DNA from: JAHDBG01 sp963922315
GTDB lineage: Bacteria; Pseudomonadota; Gammaproteobacteria; Chromatiales; Chromatiaceae
Direction: 5' to 3'
Assembly (NCBI GenBank): GCA_963922315.1
Contig: CAWUID010000005.1
Span: 1 to 64,000, forward strand
Length of the DNA: 64,000 nt
How positions within the stretch are numbered: the first letter of the stretch is position 1; every line of letters starts with the position of its first letter. Both the position numbers and the translations under genes were made by a program. Below the pieces are notes generated by a model. It was not told the DNA's origin. It saw nothing but the letters and a program-made list of their open reading frames with translations, and made no database searches. Shown here piece by piece: positions 1 to 8,608 of the stretch.

Positions 1-71
1 ACGCTTGCGAAAAGCCTGCGGTAGCAGATCACCACATCAGTTTGAATCGCACCCTGCTGTCTGAACAAGGC

Positions 72-107
72 TGCTGAAAAATGGTCCGAACCCAGCCATT
101 TTCAGCA
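72..107 (-). terminator. Hairpin downstream of tRNA-Thr
   Basis: A 12-13 bp stem (72-84 with 96-107, one bulged A) sits 6 bases beyond the 3' end of the minus-strand tRNA-Thr. No clear T-run follows, so it may be a weak terminator or a REP-like palindrome. The first 113 bases show no other feature. Confidence 0.4.
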
Positions 108-113
108 ATACTC

Positions 114-189
<76 letters not shown>

Positions 190-249
190 TGAAATTGACC
201 GCGAATTATAGAGAAGCTGCGTCGGATGCGCAAAATAATCCAGCGTGCT

Positions 250-1353
250 CTACTGAATCGTCCCGCCACCCAGACATATCTGATCGGCGTAAAACACCAC
301 TGCCTGGCCTGGTGTTATCGCGCGTTGTGGTTGATCGAATACGACTTGTGCTGTTATCGGATCGTCTTTGTCGATGGTTACTGTACAGGTTTGCAATAGC
401 TGGCGGTGGCGGCAACGGGCCAGGCACTGAAAAGTATCTGCCGGAGCTGACCCGGCAATCCAGTGCACAGGAGTTGCGACCAGAGACTGCCTGAACAGGT
501 GTGGGTGGTCATGGCCCTGCACTACCACCAGGCGATTCTGCGTAACATCCTTTGCGGCGACAAACCAGGGTTCAGTGCCGTGTGTTGCCTGCCCGCCGAT
601 GCCCAATCCTTCGCGTTGCCCGATCGTGTAGTACAACGCACCCTGGTGCGTACCCAGTACTTCACCACTGGTGGTGACAATCTCGCCCGGTTGGTTTGGC
701 AGATAAGCGGCCAGGAAGTCGCGGAAGCGGCGTTCGCCAATAAAACAAATCCCGGTACTGTCTTTTTTGCGGGCATTCGCAAAACCTGCCTGAGTCGCCA
801 GCGCCCGGACTTGCGGTTTGGTAACGGATTGCAGCGGAAATTGGGCATGACGCAGGGCATGCTGATTCAGCAGGTGTAAAAAATAGGTCTGGTCTTTATT
901 CTGGTCCAGTGCACAACTGAGTTCGAACGGATCTGCTGCTGCGTGATTCAGTCCGGCATAATGCCCGGTTGCGATATAATCTGCGCCCAGGTCCAGCGCA
1001 TAATCCAGAAAGGCCTTAAATTTGATCTCGCGATTGCACAGAATGTCCGGGTTCGGCGTGCGGCCAGCCTGGTATTCGGCTAAAAAATGTGCAAATACCT
1101 GATCCCAGTATTCGGTCGCGAAATTGACCGTATGCAGCTTGATGCCGAGCTTATCGGCAACCTGTTGAGCATCCAACAAATCAGCCGCCGCAGCGCAATA
1201 AGTGGTGGTATCGTCTTCTTCCCAGTTTTTCATAAACAGGCCTTCCACCTGCCAGCCTGCCTGCAACAAACGCAGTGCCGCTACGGAAGAGTCTACACCT
1301 CCGGATAAGCCGACGATCACTTTGCGTTTTGCGCCGGTCCGTTGCTCACTCAT
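250..1353 (-). CDS. mnmA: tRNA-specific 2-thiouridylase MnmA
   Basis: MnmA installs the 2-thio group on U34 of tRNA-Lys, -Glu and -Gln, using ATP and sulfur relayed from the IscS/Tus system. The 367-residue protein has the usual length. The PP-loop SGGVDSS is at residues 17-23. The catalytic Cys106 (in NPDILCNREIKFK) and Cys203 (in STGICFIGERRF) are both present. The start ATG is 23 bp from the divergent sppA-like start, so both promoters must be compact or lie inside the opposite gene. A TusA-family gene lies at 55.1 kb, but nothing ties it to this locus. Confidence 0.97.
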   Translation of the reverse strand: MSEQRTGAKRKVIVGLSGGVDSSVAALRLLQAGWQVEGLFMKNWEEDDTTTYCAAAADLLDAQQVADKLGIKLHTVNFATEYWDQVFAHFLAEYQAGRTPNPDILCNREIKFKAFLDYALDLGADYIATGHYAGLNHAAADPFELSCALDQNKDQTYFLHLLNQHALRHAQFPLQSVTKPQVRALATQAGFANARKKDSTGICFIGERRFRDFLAAYLPNQPGEIVTTSGEVLGTHQGALYYTIGQREGLGIGGQATHGTEPWFVAAKDVTQNRLVVVQGHDHPHLFRQSLVATPVHWIAGSAPADTFQCLARCRHRQLLQTCTVTIDKDDPITAQVVFDQPQRAITPGQAVVFYADQICLGGGTIQ

Positions 1354-1376
1354 TCATTTCACCTGATTCTACTGTT

Positions 1377-2330
1377 ATGTCAACAACCACACAGCCTGGC
1401 TGGGAACGTCAGTTAGTCGAAAAACTGGCGACCGATGCGTTACTTGAAAAGCGTCGACGTCGGCGCTGGGGAATCTTTTTTAAGCTATTCGTGCTGATCT
1501 GGTTGACCGCTGTGGTCTGGTTTGTCTTTCTGAGTCAGCCTGGGCTGGATCACCTGGATATCAGCAGTGAACATACCGCTGTGGTTCGGTTACAGGGGGT
1601 CATTAGTGATACAGAGGGCGTGGAGGCTGATCGGATTATCGAAGGGCTGCAAGAGGCATTTGATCATCCGGGAACCCAGGCGGTCATTCTGCGTATCAAC
1701 AGCCCGGGTGGTTTGCCGGTACAATCCAGCCACATTCATAAAGCGGTCGTCCATCTGCGCCAGCAACATCCGGATACGCCATTATATGCGGTCGTGGATG
1801 ATATCTGTGCCTCGGGCGCCTACTATATCGCCGCCGCGGCAGACCGGATTTATGTGAATGAATCCAGTATTGTCGGTTCCATCGGCGTGCGTCTGGACAG
1901 CTTTGGCTTTACCGGTGCGATGGAAAAAATCGGCGTGGAACGACGTCTGTATACCGCAGGCAGCTACAAAGGCATGTTAGATCCATTCAGCCCGGTAACT
2001 GAAGCTGAGCGCCAGCATACCGACCAGATGCTGAATGACATGCATCAGACCTTCATTCAGGCAGTGCAGGCAGGCCGTGGTGACCGGTTAAGCGATAATC
2101 CGGACTTATTCAGTGGTCTGGTCTGGACCGGGCAGCGCAGCATTCAGCTGGGACTGGCCGACGCGATTGGCAATACTGGTTCCGTGGCGCGGGATGTGGT
2201 GCAGCAGACACACCTCGTGGATTTCACACCTCAGGTCGACCCGTTAGAACGCCTGGCAGATCATCTGATGCTGTCAGTCAGTCAGACGATACAACACTTA
2301 TTGGCGCGTACTGCGCAGTTTATTTATTAA
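1377..2330 (+). CDS. Signal peptide peptidase, short SppA/SohB-type S49 protease
   Basis: A membrane-anchored serine protease of family S49, which degrades cleaved signal peptides at the inner membrane. The 317-residue protein starts at ATG 1377; an upstream in-frame extension exists but overlaps the divergent mnmA start. A basic stretch (KRRRRR) precedes one transmembrane segment at residues 33-52. The nucleophile is predicted to be Ser146 in ICASGAYYIA and the general base Lys198 in GSYKGML, the Ser-Lys dyad of the family. The short form has a single protease domain. phoU follows after 10 bp, suggesting co-transcription. Confidence 0.9.
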   Translation: MSTTTQPGWERQLVEKLATDALLEKRRRRRWGIFFKLFVLIWLTAVVWFVFLSQPGLDHLDISSEHTAVVRLQGVISDTEGVEADRIIEGLQEAFDHPGTQAVILRINSPGGLPVQSSHIHKAVVHLRQQHPDTPLYAVVDDICASGAYYIAAAADRIYVNESSIVGSIGVRLDSFGFTGAMEKIGVERRLYTAGSYKGMLDPFSPVTEAERQHTDQMLNDMHQTFIQAVQAGRGDRLSDNPDLFSGLVWTGQRSIQLGLADAIGNTGSVARDVVQQTHLVDFTPQVDPLERLADHLMLSVSQTIQHLLARTAQFIY

Positions 2331-2340
2331 TGCACTGGCT

Positions 2341-3054
2341 ATGGAAACCACACAATTAACCCAGCACTATTCGCAACAGTTTAATGCCGATCTGGATAAA
2401 ATCCGTAATCAGGTGTTCCAGATGGGTGAGCTGGTGGAACAACAATTACAACAAGCACTAGTGGCACTGCAATCCGGCACCGCATCGCAAGCAAAAGAGG
2501 TGATCGCGAATGATTATAAAGTCAACGCGTATGATGTCGATATTGATGAACAATGTACCCGGATATTAGCCCTGCGTCACCCGACGGCCAGTGATCTGCG
2601 TCTGGTGCTGGCAGCGATTAAAACCACGGCAGATCTGGAACGGATTGGCGATGAAGCGAAGCGTATCGCACGCATGGCGGCGCGTACCACCGCCGGGCGT
2701 TCCGGCCCGGACCTGAATAACCGGATCGAACACCTGGGCCGCCAGGTGGCAACGATGCTGCATCGTGCCTTGCAGGCCTTCATGCAGCTGGATGTGGCTG
2801 AAGCGATTGCCGTTGCCCGCGAAGATGACCGGATTGACCGCGAATACGAGGGGCTGATGCGCGAGAGCATGACCTACATGATGGAAGACCCGCGTGCGAT
2901 TCCGAAGTTGATGGATATTATCTGGTCTGCCCGCTCGCTGGAACGCATTGGTGACCGATGCTGCAATATTTGTGAATATGTGTTGTACTTTGTAAAAGGT
3001 AAAGATGTTCGGCATATCAGCCTGGAAAAGATACAACAGACGTTTGCCGGGTAA
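2341..3054 (+). CDS. phoU: Phosphate-signalling protein PhoU
   Basis: PhoU is a cytoplasmic negative regulator linking the Pst phosphate transporter to the PhoR/PhoB two-component system. The 237-residue protein contains the two three-helix PhoU repeats, with the family motifs RHPTASDLR, ERIGDEAKRIA in the first and RSLERIGDRCCNI in the second. No pst or phoBR genes are in the window, so it is separated from its usual partners. It lies between the sppA-like gene and a DUF4126 gene in one direction with short gaps. Confidence 0.95.
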   Translation: METTQLTQHYSQQFNADLDKIRNQVFQMGELVEQQLQQALVALQSGTASQAKEVIANDYKVNAYDVDIDEQCTRILALRHPTASDLRLVLAAIKTTADLERIGDEAKRIARMAARTTAGRSGPDLNNRIEHLGRQVATMLHRALQAFMQLDVAEAIAVAREDDRIDREYEGLMRESMTYMMEDPRAIPKLMDIIWSARSLERIGDRCCNICEYVLYFVKGKDVRHISLEKIQQTFAG

Positions 3055-3092
3055 TCCGGCCAGATCATCATGAACGCGGGGAGTGAACCGGT

Positions 3093-3713
3093 ATGGAAGT
3101 GATAGAAGCAATCGCACTGATGCTGGGTGCTGCCTGGGCTTCCGGCATCAACCTGTATGCCACGATTCTGGTACTTGGCTGGATGAGTGGTGCCGGTCAT
3201 ATTGATTTGCCGCCGGATCTGGAGGTGATTCAGAATCCGGCGGTGTTGCTGGCTGCCGGTGCCATGTATCTGGTGGAATTTTTTGCCGATAAAATACCGG
3301 GGCTGGATACCAGTTGGGATGCCATCCACACCTTCATTCGTATACCAGTGGGTGCGTTGCTGGCTGCTGGTGCGGTGAACGGTGTTGTTGACTATCAGGC
3401 GACTGAATTAGTAGCAATGATCCTCGGCGGTAGTGTGACAGCGGCCAGTCATACCACCAAAGCCAGTGCCCGGGCCTTGATCAACACCTCACCTGAGCCA
3501 TTCAGCAACTGGGCCGCCTCAATCAGTGAAGATGTCGCCGTCATTGGTGGTTTGTGGGCTGGTCTGCAGCATCCCTGGTGGTTCCTGGCCGCACTGATCG
3601 CCTTTCTGGCGCTGGTGATCTGGTTGCTGCCGAAGCTGTGGCGGACGTTACGACGTTTATTCCGCAAAATCGGCAGTTGGTTCAGTGGCAGCGGTAAGAC
3701 AACTGCACCATGA
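3093..3713 (+). CDS. DUF4126 membrane protein
   Basis: A 206-residue protein matching the DUF4126 family by its opening GAAWASGINLYAT, the phrase GHIDLPPDLEVI, and a later block of hydrophobic helices (HTTKASARALINTSPEPFSNW). Four to six membrane segments are predicted by eye, and the C-terminus is basic (RTLRRLFRKIGSW). The function is unknown. Its stop overlaps the next start by 4 nt (ATGA), so the methyltransferase downstream is likely translationally coupled. Confidence 0.85.
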   Translation: MEVIEAIALMLGAAWASGINLYATILVLGWMSGAGHIDLPPDLEVIQNPAVLLAAGAMYLVEFFADKIPGLDTSWDAIHTFIRIPVGALLAAGAVNGVVDYQATELVAMILGGSVTAASHTTKASARALINTSPEPFSNWAASISEDVAVIGGLWAGLQHPWWFLAALIAFLALVIWLLPKLWRTLRRLFRKIGSWFSGSGKTTAP

Positions 3714-4363
3714 AGACAGAAGCTGCGGCTGACCTGTTGCATGCGGTGGGTAATCATAAATATGCTACTGTCCTTGCTGACCCACCCTGGCAATTTAAGA
3801 ACCGCACGGGAAAAATGGCACCGGAGCACAAGCGGCTGAGCCGTTATCCGACCCTCGATCTGGAAGATATTCAGGCGTTGCCAGTCGCTGAGATTACTGA
3901 GGAGACAGCGCATTTGTATCTCTGGGTACCCAATGCCTTATTGGCAGAAGGGTTACAAGTGATGCAAGCCTGGGGTTTTACCTATAAAACGAATCTGATC
4001 TGGTACAAAATACGCAAAGATGGTGGCCCGGATCGTCGTGGAGTCGGGTTTTATTTCAGGAATGTGACGGAAATTATCCTGTTTGGTACCAAAGGCAAAC
4101 AAGCCAGAACTTTACCGCCCGGGCGTAGTCAGGCAAATCTGCTTGCCTCACGCAAGCGGGAGCACAGCCGTAAGCCGGATGAACAGTATGAATTGATTGA
4201 AGCCTGTAGCTGGGGGCCACGTATTGAGTTGTTTGCGCGTGGTGCGAGAGCAGGCTGGACTGTCTGGGGGAACCAGGCAGCGGATTACACGCCGGATTGG
4301 GAAACTTATGCCCATCATTCCGGGATACCGACTGAACTGACAACACAAGGTCAGTTGTTTTAA
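3710..4363 (+). CDS. MT-A70 family N6-adenine methyltransferase
   Basis: A 217-residue SAM-dependent methyltransferase of the MT-A70 (IME4/METTL3-like) family. The catalytic DPPW motif is at residues 24-27, followed by the family phrases HLYLWVPNALL, FTYKTNLIWYK and a late ELFARGARAGWTVWGN. The family methylates adenine N6 in DNA or RNA. Bacterial members are often phage- or plasmid-borne DNA methyltransferases. No restriction endonuclease lies beside it, so it would be an orphan modifier. It overlaps the DUF4126 gene by 4 nt. The substrate cannot be read from sequence. Confidence 0.88.
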   Translation: MKTEAAADLLHAVGNHKYATVLADPPWQFKNRTGKMAPEHKRLSRYPTLDLEDIQALPVAEITEETAHLYLWVPNALLAEGLQVMQAWGFTYKTNLIWYKIRKDGGPDRRGVGFYFRNVTEIILFGTKGKQARTLPPGRSQANLLASRKREHSRKPDEQYELIEACSWGPRIELFARGARAGWTVWGNQAADYTPDWETYAHHSGIPTELTTQGQLF

Positions 4364-4389
4364 CTTTTAAAAATCAGCAGATTATTATC

Positions 4390-4724
4390 ATGACACAAAA
4401 AAACTCGAAAAAGGCAGCATCTGGGAACAGGCCGATCTGGATCATGACGGCATTGTGAGTGATGAAGAGCTTGCACGGACTGAAAAAATGATCCGTGTGG
4501 AAAATAATGACAAAATGGCCGATCAGCAACGATTGATGGTCTGGGTATCATTAATTTCAGTGATTCTGTTTATTGCCGTGTTGTTAACGCCCTGGGTCAG
4601 CATCGAACGGGTCAATGCATTGATTGCGTTTGGCAGTACCTGGGTCGTCGCGAATATGGGCATCATCGGTGCCTTTATTGCCAGTAATGCCTGGATTAAG
4701 TCCAGAGAACAAAAAACTAACTAA
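4390..4724 (+). pseudogene. Small EF-hand membrane protein with apparent frameshift in an A7 run
   Basis: The long open frame starts at GTG 4455 and encodes 89 residues with two transmembrane segments and a phage/holin-like look. The same frame is open upstream and there encodes a perfect EF-hand loop, DLDHDGIVSDEE (4434-4469), which the GTG start would cut in half. A good ATG at 4390 lies one base out of frame, separated by seven As (4397-4403). One extra A would join them into a protein beginning MTQKKLEKGSIWEQADL. The short ATG frame stops at a TGA overlapping the GTG, so coupled reinitiation is a second possibility. An indel, slippage or a sequencing error could each explain it. Confidence 0.6.
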
Positions 4725-4727
4725 ACC

Positions 4728-5195
4728 ATGACAGCGAAGCAACGCTGGTTATCTCGTTGCGCGACGGGTTTTGGTGCCGGGTATCTACCCGGAATGCCTG
4801 GTACCTACGGCACCCTGGTCGGGGTGATAATTTATCTGATACTGGTACCTTTACCATGGTCAGTCTACCTGTTGCTGACCGCAGGCGTGGCGGCGGCGGG
4901 TATAACGATCTGCCGATATGGTGCTGAACAACTGGGCAGACATGATCATCCCGGTATCGTCTGGGATGAAATAGCCGGATTTCTGGTTGCGATGATGGCT
5001 GTACCACTCAGCCTGGCATCTGTACTGGCTGGATTTGTGTTGTTTCGGTTATTCGATATCCTGAAGCCCTGGCCGATTGGCTGGCTGGATCGAAAAGTAT
5101 CGGGAGGCGTTGGCATGATGCTGGACGATCTGGTTGCCGGTATGGCAACTTGTGGTTGCCTGCACGGAATGGTTTACATCGGCTGGTTGATATGA
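4728..5195 (+). CDS. pgpA: Phosphatidylglycerophosphatase A
   Basis: An inner-membrane phosphatase that converts phosphatidylglycerophosphate to phosphatidylglycerol. The 155-residue protein has family motifs GFGAGYLPGMPGTYGT near the N-terminus, IVWDEIAGFLVAM in the middle and PWPIGWLDRKVSGGVG, LDDLVAG toward the end, with four membrane segments. It overlaps thiE by 4 nt (ATGA at 5192-5195). In many gammaproteobacteria pgpA follows thiL; here it precedes thiE directly. Confidence 0.95.
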   Translation: MTAKQRWLSRCATGFGAGYLPGMPGTYGTLVGVIIYLILVPLPWSVYLLLTAGVAAAGITICRYGAEQLGRHDHPGIVWDEIAGFLVAMMAVPLSLASVLAGFVLFRLFDILKPWPIGWLDRKVSGGVGMMLDDLVAGMATCGCLHGMVYIGWLI

Positions 5196-5821
5196 CCATT
5201 CAGCCTGTGCCGTTGCGGATGCCTGCATCAGGCTTGTATGCGATCACTGACCCGGATTGCCCACATTTATACCAGGCAGTCGAACAGGCATTGCAGGGTG
5301 GTGCCTGTCTGGTTCAGTATCGGGATAAGCGATCAGATCCTGCCAGCCGCCGGGCACAAGCGCTGGATTTGTTACAGTGTTGTGCAGCGTATCAGGTCCC
5401 TCTGATTATCAACGATGATGCGAGACTGGCGGCTGAGATTGGTGCTGCCGGTGTGCATCTCGGACACACAGATATGCCGCTGGCACAAGCCCGACAATTA
5501 CTCGGGCCGGACGCAATTATCGGGATGTCTTGTTACAACCAGTGGCATCTGGCGGAGCAATATGCGACTCAGGCGGACTATATTGCTCTGGGTCGTTTTT
5601 TTTCTTCAAAGACTAAACCCCAGGCTGTGCTGGCGGATATGGCTCTGTTGCAGCGAGCGCAGCGTTTGCCTTGCCCGGTCGTCGCGATTGGTGGCATTAA
5701 TCAGTACAACGGAGATACACTGATTGCTGCCGGTGCTGATCTGCTGGCCGTGGTGCAGGGTGTATTCGGTGCCCCGGACATCCGTCAGGCAGCACAACAG
5801 ATCACTCATTTATTTGTGTAA
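5192..5821 (+). CDS. thiE: Thiamine-phosphate synthase
   Basis: ThiE joins HMP-pyrophosphate and the thiazole phosphate to make thiamine phosphate. The 209-residue TIM-barrel protein starts at ATG 5192, overlapping pgpA. Signature segments are GLYAITDPDC, QYRDKRSD, IINDDARLA, GVHLGHTDMP, YIALGRFFSSKTK (phosphate/thiazole binding) and VVAIGGIN. A second ThiE-like domain occurs fused to MutT at 55.9 kb. hemL follows after 6 bp. Confidence 0.95.
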   Translation: MTIQPVPLRMPASGLYAITDPDCPHLYQAVEQALQGGACLVQYRDKRSDPASRRAQALDLLQCCAAYQVPLIINDDARLAAEIGAAGVHLGHTDMPLAQARQLLGPDAIIGMSCYNQWHLAEQYATQADYIALGRFFSSKTKPQAVLADMALLQRAQRLPCPVVAIGGINQYNGDTLIAAGADLLAVVQGVFGAPDIRQAAQQITHLFV

Positions 5822-5827
5822 TTCATT

Positions 5828-7120
5828 ATGTCTGAGCATCCTTTGCAAACTGCCCGACGTTATATTGCTGGTGGTGTGAATTCACCGGTACGGGCTTTTA
5901 ATGGTGTTGGTGGCGAACCAGTCTTTATTCGTCAGGCACAAGGGCCTTACCTGACCGACGTCAATGATCAGCGCTATATTGATTATGTCGGCTCCTGGGG
6001 CCCGATGATTCTGGGCCATGCGCACCCGGAAGTGATTGCAGCAGTGCAGGCTGCGTTACCACGCGGCTTGTCTTTCGGCGCACCGACCGACATTGAGACC
6101 GAGCTGGCGCGTACAGTCTGCGAACTGATGCCTGCGATTGAGCTGATACGCATGACATCGTCCGGTACCGAAGCAACCATGTCTGCCGTTCGCCTGGCAC
6201 GGGGCTATACCGAACGTGACAAAATCATCAAGTTTACCGGTTGTTACCATGGCCATTCAGATTCATTACTGGTTCGGGCTGGTTCTGGTGCGTTGACCCT
6301 GGGTAAACCCTCTTCTCCCGGCATTCCCGTGGAATTGGCGGCACACACATTAAGCCTGGACTATAACGACCTGTCACAGGTTGAAGAAGCATTTGCTCAT
6401 TACGGTGAACAGATTGCGTGTGTGATTGTAGAACCGGTCGCGGGTAATATGAGTTGTGTATTGCCCAGGCCGGAATTTTTACCCGGATTGCGGCGGCTGT
6501 GTGATGAATATGGCAGCGTGCTGATTTTTGATGAAGTCATGACCGGCTTTCGGGTTGCTCTGGGCGGCGCACAAGACCTGTACGATGTGGCGCCTGATCT
6601 GACCACATTGGGCAAAATTATCGGCGGTGGCATGCCGGTTGGTGCATTCGGTGGCAAGCGTGAGCTGATGGAATATATTGCGCCACTTGGCCCGGTCTAT
6701 CAGGCCGGCACGCTATCCGGTAACCCGGTGGCGATGACTGCCGGGCTGGCGACTCTCAACTTACTGCGCGAACCTGATTTTTATGCTGCACTGAACGCCA
6801 GAACCTGTGAATTAGTGCAGGGCCTGAAATCAGTCGCTCAGGAACATCGGGTGCCGTTTACCTATAATCAGATCGGTGGCATGTTCGGCCTGTTTTTCAC
6901 TCTGGCAGGCAAGGTCAGCGACTTTGCCGGTGTGCGGGCGTGTGAGCCGGAACATTTCCGGTTATTTTTTCATTCGATGCTGGAACAGGGCATTTATCTG
7001 GCACCTTCGCCGTTTGAAGCAGGCTTTGTATCCGCTGCGCACGGTACGTCAGATATTGAAACCACACTGGCAGCCGCAGACCGGGCCTTCGCACTGATTG
7101 CGAAAGAATTTCAACTGTGA
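5828..7120 (+). CDS. hemL: Glutamate-1-semialdehyde 2,1-aminomutase
   Basis: A PLP enzyme that converts glutamate-1-semialdehyde to 5-aminolevulinate in the C5 haem pathway. The 430-residue protein opens with the family phrase GGVNSPVRAFNGVGG and contains SSGTEATMSAVRLARG (PLP phosphate), FDEVMTGFR, and the Schiff-base lysine in TTLGKIIGGGMPVGAFGG. The end (AHGTSDIETTLAAAD) is intact. It sits in the run pgpA-thiE-hemL-dedA and overlaps the following DedA gene by 4 nt. The thiE-hemL neighbourhood is common in gammaproteobacteria. Confidence 0.97.
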   Translation: MSEHPLQTARRYIAGGVNSPVRAFNGVGGEPVFIRQAQGPYLTDVNDQRYIDYVGSWGPMILGHAHPEVIAAVQAALPRGLSFGAPTDIETELARTVCELMPAIELIRMTSSGTEATMSAVRLARGYTERDKIIKFTGCYHGHSDSLLVRAGSGALTLGKPSSPGIPVELAAHTLSLDYNDLSQVEEAFAHYGEQIACVIVEPVAGNMSCVLPRPEFLPGLRRLCDEYGSVLIFDEVMTGFRVALGGAQDLYDVAPDLTTLGKIIGGGMPVGAFGGKRELMEYIAPLGPVYQAGTLSGNPVAMTAGLATLNLLREPDFYAALNARTCELVQGLKSVAQEHRVPFTYNQIGGMFGLFFTLAGKVSDFAGVRACEPEHFRLFFHSMLEQGIYLAPSPFEAGFVSAAHGTSDIETTLAAADRAFALIAKEFQL

Positions 7121-7725
7121 ATGAAGCCTTCGACAATCTGCTGCTCTGGATCAGTCAGCATCCGGAACAAGCGGGTTGGGTGATTGGCTTCATTGCCTGT
7201 GTGGAATCACTTGCTCTGGTCGGGGTGGTGATTCCTGGTGCTGTCATTCTGATCGGGGCAGGTGCCCTGATTGGTGCGGGAGTACTCGATTTCTGGAGCA
7301 GTTGTGCCTGGGCCATTGCCGGGGCAATCGTCGGCGATGGGGTCAGCTATCTGCTGGGGCGACGTCTGGACTATCTGACCACACGTTGGCGCTGGTTGCG
7401 GATAAACCCGGACTATGTGCAGAAGGGCGTCGACTTTTTTCAGCGCTACGGTGATATCAGCGTCGCACTGGGGCGTTTTCTCGGTCCGACACGTGCTGTG
7501 GTGCCGATGGCGGCGGGTATTCTGAAAATGCCGGTACGTCGTTTTTATATTGCGAATGTGTTATCTGCGATTATCTGGGCGCCTGCCTATCTGGCGCCAG
7601 GCATATTGCTGGGACACAGCGTGAATCAGAGCGACTGGAGCCATATTTTGTTGTCTGTGCTGGGTCTGACCACCCTCATTCTGATCTGGCTTGGAATACG
7701 TTCTTTTTCTAAAAAAAAGACCTGA
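7117..7725 (+). CDS. DedA family membrane protein
   Basis: A 202-residue polytopic DedA/SNARE-associated protein. Members act in membrane homeostasis and some are undecaprenyl-phosphate or phospholipid flippases. The start is GTG 7117, overlapping the hemL stop (GTGA). Family features visible are the re-entrant-loop segment with GVVIPGAVILIGAG, then GDGVSYLLGRR and the arginine-bearing GRFLGPTRAVVPMAAG. The end runs into an A-rich stretch that doubles as the T-run of a minus-strand terminator. Confidence 0.88.
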   Translation: MNEAFDNLLLWISQHPEQAGWVIGFIACVESLALVGVVIPGAVILIGAGALIGAGVLDFWSSCAWAIAGAIVGDGVSYLLGRRLDYLTTRWRWLRINPDYVQKGVDFFQRYGDISVALGRFLGPTRAVVPMAAGILKMPVRRFYIANVLSAIIWAPAYLAPGILLGHSVNQSDWSHILLSVLGLTTLILIWLGIRSFSKKKT

Positions 7726-7742
7726 CTCCTTTTTTGCCAGGT
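7711..7742 (-). terminator. Intrinsic terminator of tRNA-Arg/DUF1820 transcript
   Basis: On the minus strand a hairpin ACCTG...CAGGT (7738-7742 with 7720-7724) is followed by C and eight Ts (complement of 7711-7718). It lies just past the CCA end of the minus-strand tRNA-Arg and overlaps the 3' end of the DedA gene. Confidence 0.55.
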
Positions 7743-7763
7743 ACGTTGGATGGTAACAGCGGA

Positions 7764-7840
7764 TGGTGTCCCCGACAGGGTTCGAACCTGTAACCTACAG
7801 CTTAGGAGGCTGTCGCGCTATCCAATTGTGCCACGGGGAC
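7764..7840 (-). tRNA. tRNA-Arg (CCT)
   Basis: The minus-strand cloverleaf has acceptor GTCCCCG pairing with CGGGGAC and discriminator A. The anticodon stem is ACAGC/GCTGT with loop CTCCTAA, giving anticodon CCT for the rare codon AGG. CCA is encoded at 7764-7766. It is 77 nt long. Confidence 0.95.
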
Positions 7841-7848
7841 AGAAATTG

Positions 7849-8163
7849 TTACGGGTTGTGTTTGGGGGGAGGGAAGGGAGTAATATTAGTTTTACGACCA
7901 TCTTTATCTAAAATTTTGTTTTTGCCCTTATGTTCCATCTCATCAATCCGGATCACTGAGTGTAGTGGCAGAAACAACCGTTTAACATCTTTAAACTCGG
8001 TTTTCAGCTTTTCTTCAGATGGATCGATGACTACGCCGGTATGTTCGTCAAAAATCAGCCCTTCCACTTCAATAAAGCCATATAAATCGGAACAATCAAT
8101 ACACTTTGCATGCAACTGGAAAATTTTATCGTCATGATGAAACGAGATTCTGAAGATATGCAT
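7849..8163 (-). CDS. DUF1820 family protein
   Basis: A 104-residue protein of the proteobacterial DUF1820 family, recognised from FHHDDKIFQLHAKCI, SDLYGFIEVEGLIF, the near-invariant VVIDPSEEKLKTEF and LPLHSVIRIDEME. The function is unknown. I place the start at ATG 8163, since homologues begin just before this strand. A longer in-frame start would overlap the divergent hisI gene. The tRNA-Arg and a terminator lie directly downstream. Confidence 0.88.
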   Translation of the reverse strand: MHIFRISFHHDDKIFQLHAKCIDCSDLYGFIEVEGLIFDEHTGVVIDPSEEKLKTEFKDVKRLFLPLHSVIRIDEMEHKGKNKILDKDGRKTNITPFPPPKHNP

Positions 8164-8191
8164 CAATTCCTGCTCAGCAGAGGGGCAAACA

Positions 8192-8608
8192 ATGTCAGAT
8201 GAATCTGAGTCTTTTGAACCGGCGCAATTACCGTGGAATAAAGATGGTCTGTTGCCAGTGATTGCGCAGCAACATGACACAGGCGAAGTGCTGATGCTGG
8301 CCTGGATGAATACCGACGCACTGGCTGAAACATTGCAGACCGGTCGGGTCTGTTACTGGTCGCGTTCACGCCGGCGCTTATGGCGAAAAGGAGAAAGCTC
8401 CGGGCAGACTCAGTCTCTGCGTGCATTGTACCTGGATTGTGATCAGGATGCTGTGTTACTGCAAGTGGATCAGACTGGTCCGGCTTGCCATACCGGGCGG
8501 CGTAGTTGCTTTTACCGGCAGGTCGTGGGTGACCAGATGCAGATAACCACCGAGCCGATGATTGCACCAGAAAAATTATATGCAGGTCATGCCAATGCCA
8601 GCACTTAA
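8192..8608 (+). CDS. hisI: Phosphoribosyl-AMP cyclohydrolase
   Basis: HisI opens the purine ring of phosphoribosyl-AMP, the third step of histidine synthesis. The 138-residue protein contains DTGEVLMLAWMN, GRVCYWSRSRRRLWRKGESSG and the metal/cysteine region YLDCDQDAVLLQV with CHTGRRSCFY. It is the stand-alone cyclohydrolase, not fused to HisE, and no other his genes are nearby. The 3' end overlaps the 5' region of gloB. Confidence 0.95.
   Translation: MSDESESFEPAQLPWNKDGLLPVIAQQHDTGEVLMLAWMNTDALAETLQTGRVCYWSRSRRRLWRKGESSGQTQSLRALYLDCDQDAVLLQVDQTGPACHTGRRSCFYRQVVGDQMQITTEPMIAPEKLYAGHANAST

Noticed and set aside
7763..8137. Plus-strand frame beginning MVSPTGFEPVTYSLGG
   Set aside because: The opening is the translated reverse strand of tRNA-Arg, a classic false gene; the rest is antisense to DUF1820.
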